Source: an uncultured Bacteroidales bacterium (GTDB taxonomy: Bacteria; Bacteroidota; Bacteroidia; Bacteroidales; F082). From it: a DNA stretch of 64,000 nucleotides. The notes below the pieces were generated by a model. The model did not search any database and was not told the DNA's origin. It saw nothing but the letters and a program-made list of their open reading frames with translations. The stretch is taken from assembly GCA_947303395.1 (NCBI GenBank), contig CAMYYD010000003.1, forward strand, positions 1-64,000, written 5' to 3'. This document shows positions 9,697 through 18,872 of this stretch, in pieces; positions within the stretch are counted from its first letter, which is position 1; each line of letters opens with the position of its first letter. A program made the position numbers and the translations under genes.

Positions 9697-10740
9697 ATGA
9701 AAAAGTATTTGATTTTAACAGTTTTAAGCATGATGGCTTTCTTCGGAAATGCCAACAGTTTCAGAGGTGACGGCGGAAAATACAAATATGAGTTAAAGAG
9801 AACCGTCGAGAAGACATTCAGCGTCAAAGAGAATCCTATTCTGGAGATGGATGGCAAATACAGCGATTTCATCATCACAACCTGGGATCAGCAGCAAATC
9901 GACTTCAAAGTGAACATCGTTGTGAAAAGCGACAACGAAGACAAGCTCAAGGCAAAATTCAATTCTATTGATATCGAGCTGGAAAAGGAAGGCAACAAAG
10001 TGACAGCCGAGACCGTCTTTGGCGAATACAATTACAAGACCTTCAACGGCTCAATGATGATTAAATATTACGTGCAGGTGCCAGCTGATGTCTTTATGGA
10101 ATTGGAAACAAAATACGGCGACATCACAGTGGAGACAGTCAACAAAAGGTTTGAGGTCGATATCAAATATGGAGATCTTGTGGCTGACAATCTGATGGAT
10201 ATCAGTCAAATCGATGTGAAATATGGCAACATCAACATCAATTATGCGAAAAAACTCAATCTTGAGCTGGATTATGGCGACGCAAAAATCAACAAATGCG
10301 ATGAATTGGACGGAGAATTGAAATACAGTAAGATTTTCATCACTGAATTGGGCACTGGAAATATCGACAACAAATATTCAACAACAAGAATTGAAAAAGC
10401 AGACAAAGTCATTTTTGAAAACGCGGCTTATTCCGATTTAAAAGTGTCGAATGTCACAAATATCCTTGATGTAGATATGAAATACAGCGATTTGTCGGCC
10501 TCGATATCATCCGACACGCCTGTCGTCGACATTGACGGACAATATTCCGATGCGGCATTGTATATCAACGGGACAGCTTCATTCCGCTACAATCTGGAGT
10601 CGTCGTACAGCGACATTATCTTCAAAGGATTCTTCGATACGACAAAAATCAAGGGCAACGGCTCTTACGGCGAAGGCACTCCGGGAAGTCTCGACATCTC
10701 AACGAGATACGGCGACGTGAAAATCTATAAAAATAAATAA
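9697..10740 (+). CDS. Secreted putative adhesin-like protein (DUF4097-like beta-repeat)
   Basis: Signal peptide and repeated KYGD/KYSD strands. Confidence 0.6.
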   Translation: MKKYLILTVLSMMAFFGNANSFRGDGGKYKYELKRTVEKTFSVKENPILEMDGKYSDFIITTWDQQQIDFKVNIVVKSDNEDKLKAKFNSIDIELEKEGNKVTAETVFGEYNYKTFNGSMMIKYYVQVPADVFMELETKYGDITVETVNKRFEVDIKYGDLVADNLMDISQIDVKYGNININYAKKLNLELDYGDAKINKCDELDGELKYSKIFITELGTGNIDNKYSTTRIEKADKVIFENAAYSDLKVSNVTNILDVDMKYSDLSASISSDTPVVDIDGQYSDAALYINGTASFRYNLESSYSDIIFKGFFDTTKIKGNGSYGEGTPGSLDISTRYGDVKIYKNK

Positions 10741-10765
10741 TCTTTTTTTCATAACTTTGAATTTT

Positions 10766-10798
10766 TATGCCGGATTTCATAGGTTCGGCATATTTTTT
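10766..10798 (+). terminator. Rho-independent-like terminator
   Basis: TATGCCG...CGGCATA stem followed by a T run. Confidence 0.7.
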
Positions 10799-10866
10799 TA
10801 TTATTTTTGTATGCTTTTTGTAATAAAATAGAATAATTATTGTTTAATAAAGAAAACGTTAATCCA

Positions 10867-13350
10867 ATGAAACGAGCAATAATATTTTTTGCGTTTATCT
10901 TATTAAGCGTCAATATATTGATGGCGCAGCACTCAATCTCAGGCACCCTGGTCGACGGAAACACCAACGAAAGTCTGGCATTTGTCAATGTTGGACTCAT
11001 CAGAGCCGCCGACACGGTTTATATCAGCGGAACGGCATCCAACGAAAAAGGGTTCTTCAAGATTGAAAACATCAGGAATGGCGAGTATATTCTGCAGATT
11101 ACAGCCATTGGATATGAGAATTACAAAAACGTTTTGAATATCACGGAAGATGTCGATTTAGGCATCATCAAGATGAACGAAGGCGCGGTTCGCTTAGACG
11201 AGGTGGTCATCATCGAGAAGAAGCCGCTGTTTGCCAACGAGGGCGAGAAAACTCTCTACAACGTTAGCGAGGACCCTTCCATTCAGACGGGAACGGCATC
11301 CGACGCCTTGCAGAACGCTCCAGGCGTGGAAGTCGACGTGGAAGGCAACATCTCTCTTCGCGGTGTATCGTCAGTGGAAATTTGGATCAACGGAAAGCCG
11401 TCGCATCTCAACGAAGAGAACCTTAAGACATATATTCAGCAGTTGCCGGCGAACGCGATTAAAACCATTGAGGTCATCACCAACCCGAGCGCACGTTACG
11501 CCTCGAAGAGTGACGGCGGCATCATCAACATCGTGACAAACGGCAAGGTGCAGAAAAACCAGTTTGTGAGCTTCGGCTTCAACGCATCCACACGTCCAGA
11601 CGTATCGCCTTGGGTTTCATACGTTTACGCTAACGACAAGATTTCTTTTAACCTTTATCTCAACGGACGTTATTCAAACAACATCAACGACAACAACGGC
11701 TACAGCTATTCGTTCAAGGACAACGCCGACCACACTGCGCTCGACACCACCACCACGACGCGTTACGACGGTAGAAGCAAAAGCAACAGCTACGGCTTCG
11801 GTGGCTATATGAGTTTTGAATACAATATCGACACCATGAACAACGTGTCGGTGTGGATGGGCGGCTGGCCTACATGGAACCTCAACGACAGCTGGCAAAA
11901 CTACTACCGCAACGAGTATAATGCCAATGGCATTGAGCACAACTTTTACCGCACAGAGGGCGACGGCACCGGACGTTGGGGCGGTTTCAACGGAGGCGCC
12001 GACTACCAGCATCTGTTCAACAACAAAGGCCACAACATCAGGTTCAGCCTCTTTGGCGGCAACTGGAGCGGCTACAACAACAGCACCAACAATCGAAATT
12101 ATTATTACTGGGACGAAGCTGCCGGCGCGTTCAACGACAGCATCATACTTCTTAGCGGGTACAAACAGAAATACAATTACGACGACTTCAGCTATGACGC
12201 GAGCATCGACTACAACCTGCCATACAGCGAAAACGGCGAGATAAGCCTCGGCGTGTCGTATTCGCACGACCCCGACACATATCACATGATTTACGACACA
12301 TTAGTCGGTGAGAATGAATATGTTAGCGACAACCTGCGCACCCTTGACCGTGTAAGCTGGGAGAACGAATTCGACGCTTATCTCACTTTACAGCACAAAT
12401 TCGGAAACTTCGTGGTGAAGCCAGGCATCAGGATGGAATATTCCGACGTGCATTGCAACATGGACGGCTACATGACTGACCATCAGTCGAAAACGTATCT
12501 CAACTGGCGTCCGTCGATACATTTCTCATACAGAACCAAATCGATGCACAACTTCAAGCTGAGCTACACACGCCGCATCAGCAATCCGGACGCGCGTTAT
12601 CTCACAAACTTCGTCGAATACGAGCTGGAGAGCCTCGACTTAGGCAACATGGAGTTGAAACCTGTCTACACCAACTCCGTCGACGCAGGCTGGACGAAAT
12701 ATTTCGAGAAATTCGGAAGCGTGGGCTTGTCGGCATACTACAGAGACACCAAGGGAAGCATTAACAGCGTGACTGAGAACGTTTATGACGACTATTTCTT
12801 CCATCGCTGGGTGCGCGCCACCAAGCCTTATAACGTCGATGACTCGTACAATCTTGGCTTTGAAGCGAACATGATGTACCGTCCAAACGGATTTTTCAAC
12901 ATGAGGTTTTACGCTAATGTGTACGACTCGTACTATTCAACGATGTTCAACAACGAAAAAGTCAAGAGCGATTTATGGTCATACAGTTTAAGATTAAACG
13001 TTTGGGCGAAGCTTTGGAACAAGCTGGAAGTGCATGCTTCGGGCTACTACCGCTCTGCTACTCAATCACTTTACGCCGAGCAGAGACCATCGTATGCCAT
13101 CAATTGCGGCTTACGAGCCGACTTCTTCGACAAGAAAATGTCGGTTTATTTGAACGCAAATGACATCTTTAACTGGAACAAATGGGACAATAACACGTAC
13201 AATCCGTACTATATTTCGTACAGTTCGTACAAATACAACAGCCGTTCAATCAGCGTCGGTGTGACGTTCAGGTTCGGAAAGATGGAGCTGGAGAACAGAG
13301 CGCGACAAGGCGGTGCGGAAGGTGACGATGGTATGTCAACAGGGAAATAA
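10867..13350 (+). CDS. Outer membrane beta-barrel family protein (TonB-receptor-like, CarboxypepD_reg-like N-term)
   Basis: SGTLVDGNTNESLAFVNVGLI..., plug region, C-terminal beta strands; ATG at 10867 gives a cleaner signal peptide. Confidence 0.88.
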   Translation: MKRAIIFFAFILLSVNILMAQHSISGTLVDGNTNESLAFVNVGLIRAADTVYISGTASNEKGFFKIENIRNGEYILQITAIGYENYKNVLNITEDVDLGIIKMNEGAVRLDEVVIIEKKPLFANEGEKTLYNVSEDPSIQTGTASDALQNAPGVEVDVEGNISLRGVSSVEIWINGKPSHLNEENLKTYIQQLPANAIKTIEVITNPSARYASKSDGGIINIVTNGKVQKNQFVSFGFNASTRPDVSPWVSYVYANDKISFNLYLNGRYSNNINDNNGYSYSFKDNADHTALDTTTTTRYDGRSKSNSYGFGGYMSFEYNIDTMNNVSVWMGGWPTWNLNDSWQNYYRNEYNANGIEHNFYRTEGDGTGRWGGFNGGADYQHLFNNKGHNIRFSLFGGNWSGYNNSTNNRNYYYWDEAAGAFNDSIILLSGYKQKYNYDDFSYDASIDYNLPYSENGEISLGVSYSHDPDTYHMIYDTLVGENEYVSDNLRTLDRVSWENEFDAYLTLQHKFGNFVVKPGIRMEYSDVHCNMDGYMTDHQSKTYLNWRPSIHFSYRTKSMHNFKLSYTRRISNPDARYLTNFVEYELESLDLGNMELKPVYTNSVDAGWTKYFEKFGSVGLSAYYRDTKGSINSVTENVYDDYFFHRWVRATKPYNVDDSYNLGFEANMMYRPNGFFNMRFYANVYDSYYSTMFNNEKVKSDLWSYSLRLNVWAKLWNKLEVHASGYYRSATQSLYAEQRPSYAINCGLRADFFDKKMSVYLNANDIFNWNKWDNNTYNPYYISYSSYKYNSRSISVGVTFRFGKMELENRARQGGAEGDDGMSTGK

Positions 13351-13356
13351 TCGACT

Positions 13357-14358
13357 ATGAAAAAGGTATTTTTGATATTAGGAATTGTATTTGCATTCGC
13401 ATCATGCGAAAACAACAACACACCAAAGCAGACGACACAGAAAACTGAGAAGAAAAACGTTGTAGTGCCAGCATTTGTTGGCGATTCGGCATATTATTTC
13501 GTTAAAAGGCAATGTGACTTCGGTCCGAGAGTGCCAGGTTCGATGGCGCATCAACAGTGCGCAGAATGGCTGGTTGAAACGCTCAACGGATATGCCGACA
13601 CTGTTTTTGTTCAGGATTTCAAGACACGCGTTTACGACGGAAGGGTGTTCGACGGACAAAACATCATCGCGACGTTCAATCCAGAGGCAAAGAAAAGAAT
13701 CATTGTAGCAGCACATTGGGATTCAAGACCTTACGCCGACAACGACCCTGACGAGGCAAACTGGAAGAGACCTATCGACGGTGCCAACGACGGTGCCTCG
13801 GGCTGCGGAGTGATGATGGAGATGGCAAGAGTGATGAAGTCGCACCGCATCGATGCAAACATCGGTATCGACTTGATTTTCTTCGACTTAGAGGATTACG
13901 GCGCACCGAAATGGGCTGATGAAAGCTTGCACGACGACCTCGTATGGGGTCTCGGCTCACAATATTGGTCGAAAAAGCTGCACATCGACGGATACAAGGC
14001 CTATTACGGCATCTTGTTAGACATGGTCGGAGCTGCAAATCCGCGTTTTCCGAAGGAATATTACTCACAAACCAATGCGGCATGGGTGCAGAACAAGGTA
14101 TGGCGCACCGCACGTGACATGGGATACACTGACAGTTTCACCAACGAACTCGGCGACCCTATCAACGACGATCACATCTACATGATTCACTACGCCGGCA
14201 TCCCGACAATCGATTTGATTCATCTCGTTGGCGATGACGACAGGACATCGTGTTTCTTCCCTTACTGGCACACCATAAACGACAATCTGCAACATATTGA
14301 TAAAAACACATTGCAGATGGTAGGAAACGTGGTGATGAAGGTGGTTTATTCGGAATAA
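13357..14358 (+). CDS. M28 family peptidase / glutaminyl-peptide cyclotransferase-like lipoprotein
   Basis: RIIVAAHWDSRPYADNDPD, GANDGASGCGVMMEMAR, LIFFDLEDYG, lipobox FASC. Confidence 0.9.
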   Translation: MKKVFLILGIVFAFASCENNNTPKQTTQKTEKKNVVVPAFVGDSAYYFVKRQCDFGPRVPGSMAHQQCAEWLVETLNGYADTVFVQDFKTRVYDGRVFDGQNIIATFNPEAKKRIIVAAHWDSRPYADNDPDEANWKRPIDGANDGASGCGVMMEMARVMKSHRIDANIGIDLIFFDLEDYGAPKWADESLHDDLVWGLGSQYWSKKLHIDGYKAYYGILLDMVGAANPRFPKEYYSQTNAAWVQNKVWRTARDMGYTDSFTNELGDPINDDHIYMIHYAGIPTIDLIHLVGDDDRTSCFFPYWHTINDNLQHIDKNTLQMVGNVVMKVVYSE

Positions 14359-15689
14359 TATTTTACCCCGTTTAGGATATAAACCCCTTTATAATTTTCA
14401 GGTAATTTCGCGCCGAGGCAACGACCTTCTATGGTGTAATAAAGGTTGTCGTTCAACGTGTTATTTTCAAATATTTCATTAATTCCTTCGGCTCCGACGA
14501 AAGGATAGAACGTGACGAGACCAAGACTTGGGTCGTCGTGCTGATGATAGATATGCGATTCGATAACATCGTAATCCAATGAGGCCCAAATATTTCCAAC
14601 GGCAGAGAGGTCGCATGCCGAGTTGTTGTACAAGTCGTAAACCACGCCAGTGTTGTAGTTGTCGTGAATCTCGTTGTAGCCCCAATCGTCTTCGGTTCCC
14701 ATGTCGATATCATGCTGATTTATTGCGGTGATACCCCAAAGATTGCCTGTAATCACATTGTGGCGCAAAATCGCCTTGTTGTCGGTCGCGTAGCCGTAAA
14801 TCGAGATGCCGCTGCCGCCGTTCATCGGGTTTTCCTCGTGGTTGTTATTGATAAACTGGTTGCCTTCGATGACGGATGAGATGGCGTATCCCTGCTGGTT
14901 ATAGCCGTAACGACCGTCGCGAATGATATTGTCTTTCAGAAGCACCTTCGTATCACCAGCCATCATGAGGTCGGCGATGGAGATGCCGCCAACGTACCAT
15001 TGAGCCATGATGGTGTAAATCTCATTGCCAACGATACGAATCGTGTCTTCAGCGCCAGGTCCAAGATTGATTTGCGGAGCGTTGATGCCGTTGACATTGG
15101 TGTCAAAATCGCAGTTCAAAATCTGAGGCGAAGCTTGTCCGTTGACCGGCGAGCCGATGGCAGAACCCTCATTCAGCATGAAATAGCAGTTCCTGATAAT
15201 CGGGCTGCAGTTAAAAACGTTGATAACCGAGTTGCTGTAACCTCTTGTAAAATAAACAAATTTCACGTCGTCAAAGGTCACATCCGACTCGATTACTCTG
15301 ATGCCGGCGCCGTCGGAGAAATACATTTTCTTAATCATGCAGCCGGTGGCGTTCTCGAAACACATGCTGAAATGGTTAGTCTCGTTCAAGCCATAAAACT
15401 TAGTTCTGGTACTTGTATTAGTACAAACCATTGAGCCATTGATAGTTACGAGCACTTCACCAAAGTCAACTCTTGACGTCTGATTGTTGATTTCCAACAC
15501 GTCGCCAGTCGAAATCGTGAGGTCAGCATTGACGAGATAGCCGTTTTCGCCAACTGTCACCACTCCTTCGGTGATTTCAACGAGGTCAGCGAAGGTGTAA
15601 GTGGTGCCGTTGCCTGGGCTAACCCATTGAGCATTAATCGCCGAAACGAGTCCGGCGATTAATGATATTAAAATGACTAATTTTTTCAT
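14346..15689 (-). CDS. Right-handed parallel beta-helix protein, secreted
   Basis: Signal peptide; repeated I..N.I..N coils; overlaps the 13357 CDS tail-to-tail by 13 nt. Confidence 0.8.
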   Translation of the reverse strand: MKKLVILISLIAGLVSAINAQWVSPGNGTTYTFADLVEITEGVVTVGENGYLVNADLTISTGDVLEINNQTSRVDFGEVLVTINGSMVCTNTSTRTKFYGLNETNHFSMCFENATGCMIKKMYFSDGAGIRVIESDVTFDDVKFVYFTRGYSNSVINVFNCSPIIRNCYFMLNEGSAIGSPVNGQASPQILNCDFDTNVNGINAPQINLGPGAEDTIRIVGNEIYTIMAQWYVGGISIADLMMAGDTKVLLKDNIIRDGRYGYNQQGYAISSVIEGNQFINNNHEENPMNGGSGISIYGYATDNKAILRHNVITGNLWGITAINQHDIDMGTEDDWGYNEIHDNYNTGVVYDLYNNSACDLSAVGNIWASLDYDVIESHIYHQHDDPSLGLVTFYPFVGAEGINEIFENNTLNDNLYYTIEGRCLGAKLPENYKGVYILNGVKYYSE

Positions 15690-16936
15690 TTTTTGATAGC
15701 TGCGATACCTGGTAATTCTTTACCTTCGATAGCTTCGAGCAATGCACCACCGCCTGTCGACACGTATGAAACCTGGTCGGCGAGGTTGAACTTGTTGATG
15801 CAAGCCACTGAGTCGCCACCACCGATGAGTGAGAAAGCGCCAGTCTTAGTTGCCTCAGCGATTGCAAGAGCTATAGCTTTTGAACCTTCAGCAAATGTGT
15901 CGAACTCAAACACGCCGCAAGGACCGTTCCAAAGGATGGTCTTCGAGCCTTTGATGACGTTGGCGAAGAGCTCGCGGGTCTTAGGACCGATATCCATACC
16001 TTCCCAGCCTTCAGGAATGTTCATCGGGTCAACTATCTGAGTGTTGGCGTCGTTAGCGAACTTGTCGCCGCACACGCAGTCGATGGCGAGCACCAAATTC
16101 ACGCCTTTTTCTTTAGCTTTTGCCAAGATGTCGAGAGCGAGGTCGAGCTTGTCGTCTTCGCAGATTGAGTTACCGATCTTGCCGCCGAGAGCTTTCTTGA
16201 AGGTGTATGTCATGCCGCCGCAAAGGATGAGGTTGTCGACCTTTGTGAGCAGATTTTCGATGATTTCGATCTTTGTTGACACTTTCGAGCCACCCATGAT
16301 AGCTGTGAAAGGATGTTTGATGTCGTTCATAACCTTGTCGACAGCAGCCACTTCCTTGCCCATGAGGTATCCGTACATCTTATGGTCGGCATCGAAATAG
16401 TCGGCGATGAGAGCTGTAGAAGCGTGAGCGCGGTGAGCTGTTCCGAAAGCGTCGTTAATGTAGTAGTCGGCGTATGAAGCGAGTGTCTTGGTGAACTCTT
16501 TCTGAGCTGCCTTCACCTCTTTCTTTGCCTCGTCGTAGCCAGGCTCGCCTTTTTCCACGCCACGTGGTTTGCCCTCTTCTTCAGCGTAGAAACGGAGGTT
16601 TTCGAGAAGCATCACCTCGCCAGCTTTCATAGCTTTGATAGGCTCGGCAGCCTTCATGCAGTCGTCGACGAAGATGACAGGTTTGCCAATAAGCTCTTCG
16701 AGATGTTTCACGAGCGGTTTGACCGAATACTTCGGATCAGGATTCTTTTTCGGACGGCCGAGGTGCGACATAATGATAAGCATGCCATTGTCTTTCAACA
16801 CTTTCTGCAATGTAGGCATTGCTGCGCGCATACGGGTGTCGTCGGTGATGTTGAAATTGTCGTCCAACGGAACATTGAAATCAACGCGAACGATGACGCG
16901 TTTTCCAGAGAAATTAACTTGATCGATGTTTGTCAT
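15686..16936 (-). CDS. pgk: Phosphoglycerate kinase
   Basis: [59 protein letters not shown]. Confidence 0.98.
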   Translation of the reverse strand: MTNIDQVNFSGKRVIVRVDFNVPLDDNFNITDDTRMRAAMPTLQKVLKDNGMLIIMSHLGRPKKNPDPKYSVKPLVKHLEELIGKPVIFVDDCMKAAEPIKAMKAGEVMLLENLRFYAEEEGKPRGVEKGEPGYDEAKKEVKAAQKEFTKTLASYADYYINDAFGTAHRAHASTALIADYFDADHKMYGYLMGKEVAAVDKVMNDIKHPFTAIMGGSKVSTKIEIIENLLTKVDNLILCGGMTYTFKKALGGKIGNSICEDDKLDLALDILAKAKEKGVNLVLAIDCVCGDKFANDANTQIVDPMNIPEGWEGMDIGPKTRELFANVIKGSKTILWNGPCGVFEFDTFAEGSKAIALAIAEATKTGAFSLIGGGDSVACINKFNLADQVSYVSTGGGALLEAIEGKELPGIAAIKK

Positions 16937-16966
16937 AATGTTAAGTTTTTATGTTTTTAAATTTAT

Positions 16967-17866
16967 TTAGTTTCCAAAACAAGCGAAAATTCGTTTTATC
17001 AACTGCTTGATACAGTTAGGTTTAGGCAGTTTACCCTCCTCCACTGCCGTGAAATCTGTGCTGCCTCTTTGAAGATATTTTTCGGTGAAAGTGCCCGGGC
17101 TGATGCCCCATTTCAGTTGGAACATCTTCTTTCCCGGATTTTTGCGCATGCGCTTGGTCGATTTGCTCCCAAAATGATAAACTAGGCTGTTGCCAACGCC
17201 AATAAAATCGCGCACTCCAGCGTGCCAAAGCTTACGCGAGATGTCTGGATCGGAATACCATCCAGGATGAAACTCGATGCTCATTCCGCCGACGAGATCC
17301 CAGCAATCCAACGGCATCACGTTTGGCGGCCAGGTGCTTCCACGCCAGTCGTTGCGCACAAGATTTTCCTGCTCCGTCAGCAAATCAGTCTCACGGAAAG
17401 TCTCGATATCCGTTCCAAAGTCTTTAACTACAACGCAAGGATTGTTTCCAGTCGGCTCGATGAGGGTGCTGGAAATCATGAAATATTTATGCGTATCTTT
17501 CTGATTGTCAGTCAGTTGATTGATTCGTTCAAGAATCGGCACATCCCAGTTAGGCAGGAAATACATATCGTCGTTCGCATAAAACACAAACTTCGTGTCG
17601 ATGAGGCTGCGGCAGGCGTTCAAGGCGTAGCAGATGCCGATATTTTCTTTAGCGTAAATATAGTCAAGTTGCTGATTCTCAACCCATTGAAGCGTTCCAT
17701 CCACACCTTCGTTGATAGCCACGATAATCTGATGTTCGTAAGCCGAATTCTTGCGGATGCTGTTCACGCAAAGCTCCAGATACTTCAGATTGTTCCAAGT
17801 CGGGATAATGAAAGTGAAGCAGTAGTCCTTTTTTTCGGCACGTTTATATTTCTCAAAACCAATCAT
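16967..17866 (-). CDS. Glycosyltransferase family 2 protein
   Basis: FTFIIPTWNNLKYLELCVNSIRKN, FYANDDMYFLPNWD. Confidence 0.88.
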   Translation of the reverse strand: MIGFEKYKRAEKKDYCFTFIIPTWNNLKYLELCVNSIRKNSAYEHQIIVAINEGVDGTLQWVENQQLDYIYAKENIGICYALNACRSLIDTKFVFYANDDMYFLPNWDVPILERINQLTDNQKDTHKYFMISSTLIEPTGNNPCVVVKDFGTDIETFRETDLLTEQENLVRNDWRGSTWPPNVMPLDCWDLVGGMSIEFHPGWYSDPDISRKLWHAGVRDFIGVGNSLVYHFGSKSTKRMRKNPGKKMFQLKWGISPGTFTEKYLQRGSTDFTAVEEGKLPKPNCIKQLIKRIFACFGN

Positions 17867-18627
17867 AACTTCTTGTCTGTCAATTCTTTGAGTGTCTGAT
17901 ACTTCAGTCTAGTGGCTTTTGCGGTTATGTGGCATATATGCAAGCCGTCTTTGCCGTCGAGGAAGCCCAGTTGGAAGATATAATGCTGTATGAAGCTGAA
18001 AACAGGCGACACCACCATATAAAACGAGGCGTGTTTTTTGCCTTTCATAAAGTAATGTTGTCCGCGCATCTTGGCGAACTTAAACTGCTGATTCTCATAG
18101 TCTTCAGGTGTAGCAAAGGAGTAATGCAGCAGGTCGCCGTGAAGCACTGTCTCTTTTATTTCAGTAGAAAACTCTATCGTTTCGTGAATCTCGCCCTGCC
18201 ACTTTCCCACTGTGCGGTTCCAGATACGGATTTTACGGTCGGGATACCAGCCGCAGTGACGTATCCAGTGGCCGCAGTAGTTGGTTAGGCGGTTCATGCT
18301 GAACACGTCGTCGTCAGAGAGGCGTTGGTTTTTAAGCTCTGAAATTGAATTTTTCAGTTTCTCGGAAAGCTCTTCATCGGCGTCGATGCTGAGGATCCAG
18401 TCGTTTGAGGCGAGGCTGTTGGCGAAGTTTTTCTGTTCGGAATAGCCCAGCCAGTCCTGTTGTACAAATCTGACGTTGAACGACTTACATGTCTTTTCTG
18501 TGTTGTCGGTTGAGCCAGAGTCGACCACGACAATCTCATCCGCGACATCTTTTATTGATTCAAGACATCGGGCTATGTTACGTTCTTCGTTTTTTGTGAT
18601 TATGACGGCTGTGAGCAGCATTGCACA
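17863..18627 (-). CDS. Glycosyltransferase family 2 protein (WaaE/KdtX-like)
   Basis: AVIITKNEERNIARCLESIKDVADEIVVVDSGSTDNTEKTC; the internal ATG start (MLLTAVIITK) is preferred over the track start. Confidence 0.88.
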   Translation of the reverse strand, partial: CAMLLTAVIITKNEERNIARCLESIKDVADEIVVVDSGSTDNTEKTCKSFNVRFVQQDWLGYSEQKNFANSLASNDWILSIDADEELSEKLKNSISELKNQRLSDDDVFSMNRLTNYCGHWIRHCGWYPDRKIRIWNRTVGKWQGEIHETIEFSTEIKETVLHGDLLHYSFATPEDYENQQFKFAKMRGQHYFMKGKKHASFYMVVSPVFSFIQHYIFQLGFLDGKDGLHICHITAKATRLKYQTLKELTDKKL

Positions 18628-18690
18628 ATTTTTTGCAAAGGTAGTAATTAATTTTAAGATCTGCAAAAAAAATAATCGGAATCTCATCAA

Positions 18691-18787
18691 ACCTTAACCC
18701 CCTTACAGCGGCTGCCTTAAGGGCTTTAATGCCCTTAACGGCCTTAACGCCATTAACGCCCTTAATGCCGCCGCCAAAGGTGGTTAA
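18691..18787. repeat. 9-nt period tandem/inverted array, family CTTAACGSC (CTTAACGGC CTTAACGCC ATTAACGCC CTTAATGCC)
   Basis: Direct reading; related array at 34978-35060 and a shorter relative inside 30440-30495. Confidence 0.9.
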
Positions 18788-18794
18788 AGAAAAA

Positions 18795-18838
18795 AGCCCC
18801 GGTGCTTTTGAAAAACACCGGAGCTTTTGTTTTTTTTA
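18795..18838 (-). terminator. Strong stem-loop terminator for the 18873 CDS
   Basis: GCTCCGGTG TTTTTCAAAAG CACCGGGGC followed by a T run on the minus strand. Confidence 0.75.
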
Positions 18839-18872
18839 CACGCCTCGCCCGTTTTGCGGGAAAGGGTAAATT

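Noticed and set aside
11674-12285. Long antisense ORF (203 aa, Val/Ala-rich) opposite the outer-membrane protein gene, and similar shadow ORFs such as 995-1444, 22472-23041 and 24253-24945
   Set aside because: They lie on the opposite strand of well-supported genes, have low-complexity composition and no recognisable motifs; most likely codon-bias artefacts.
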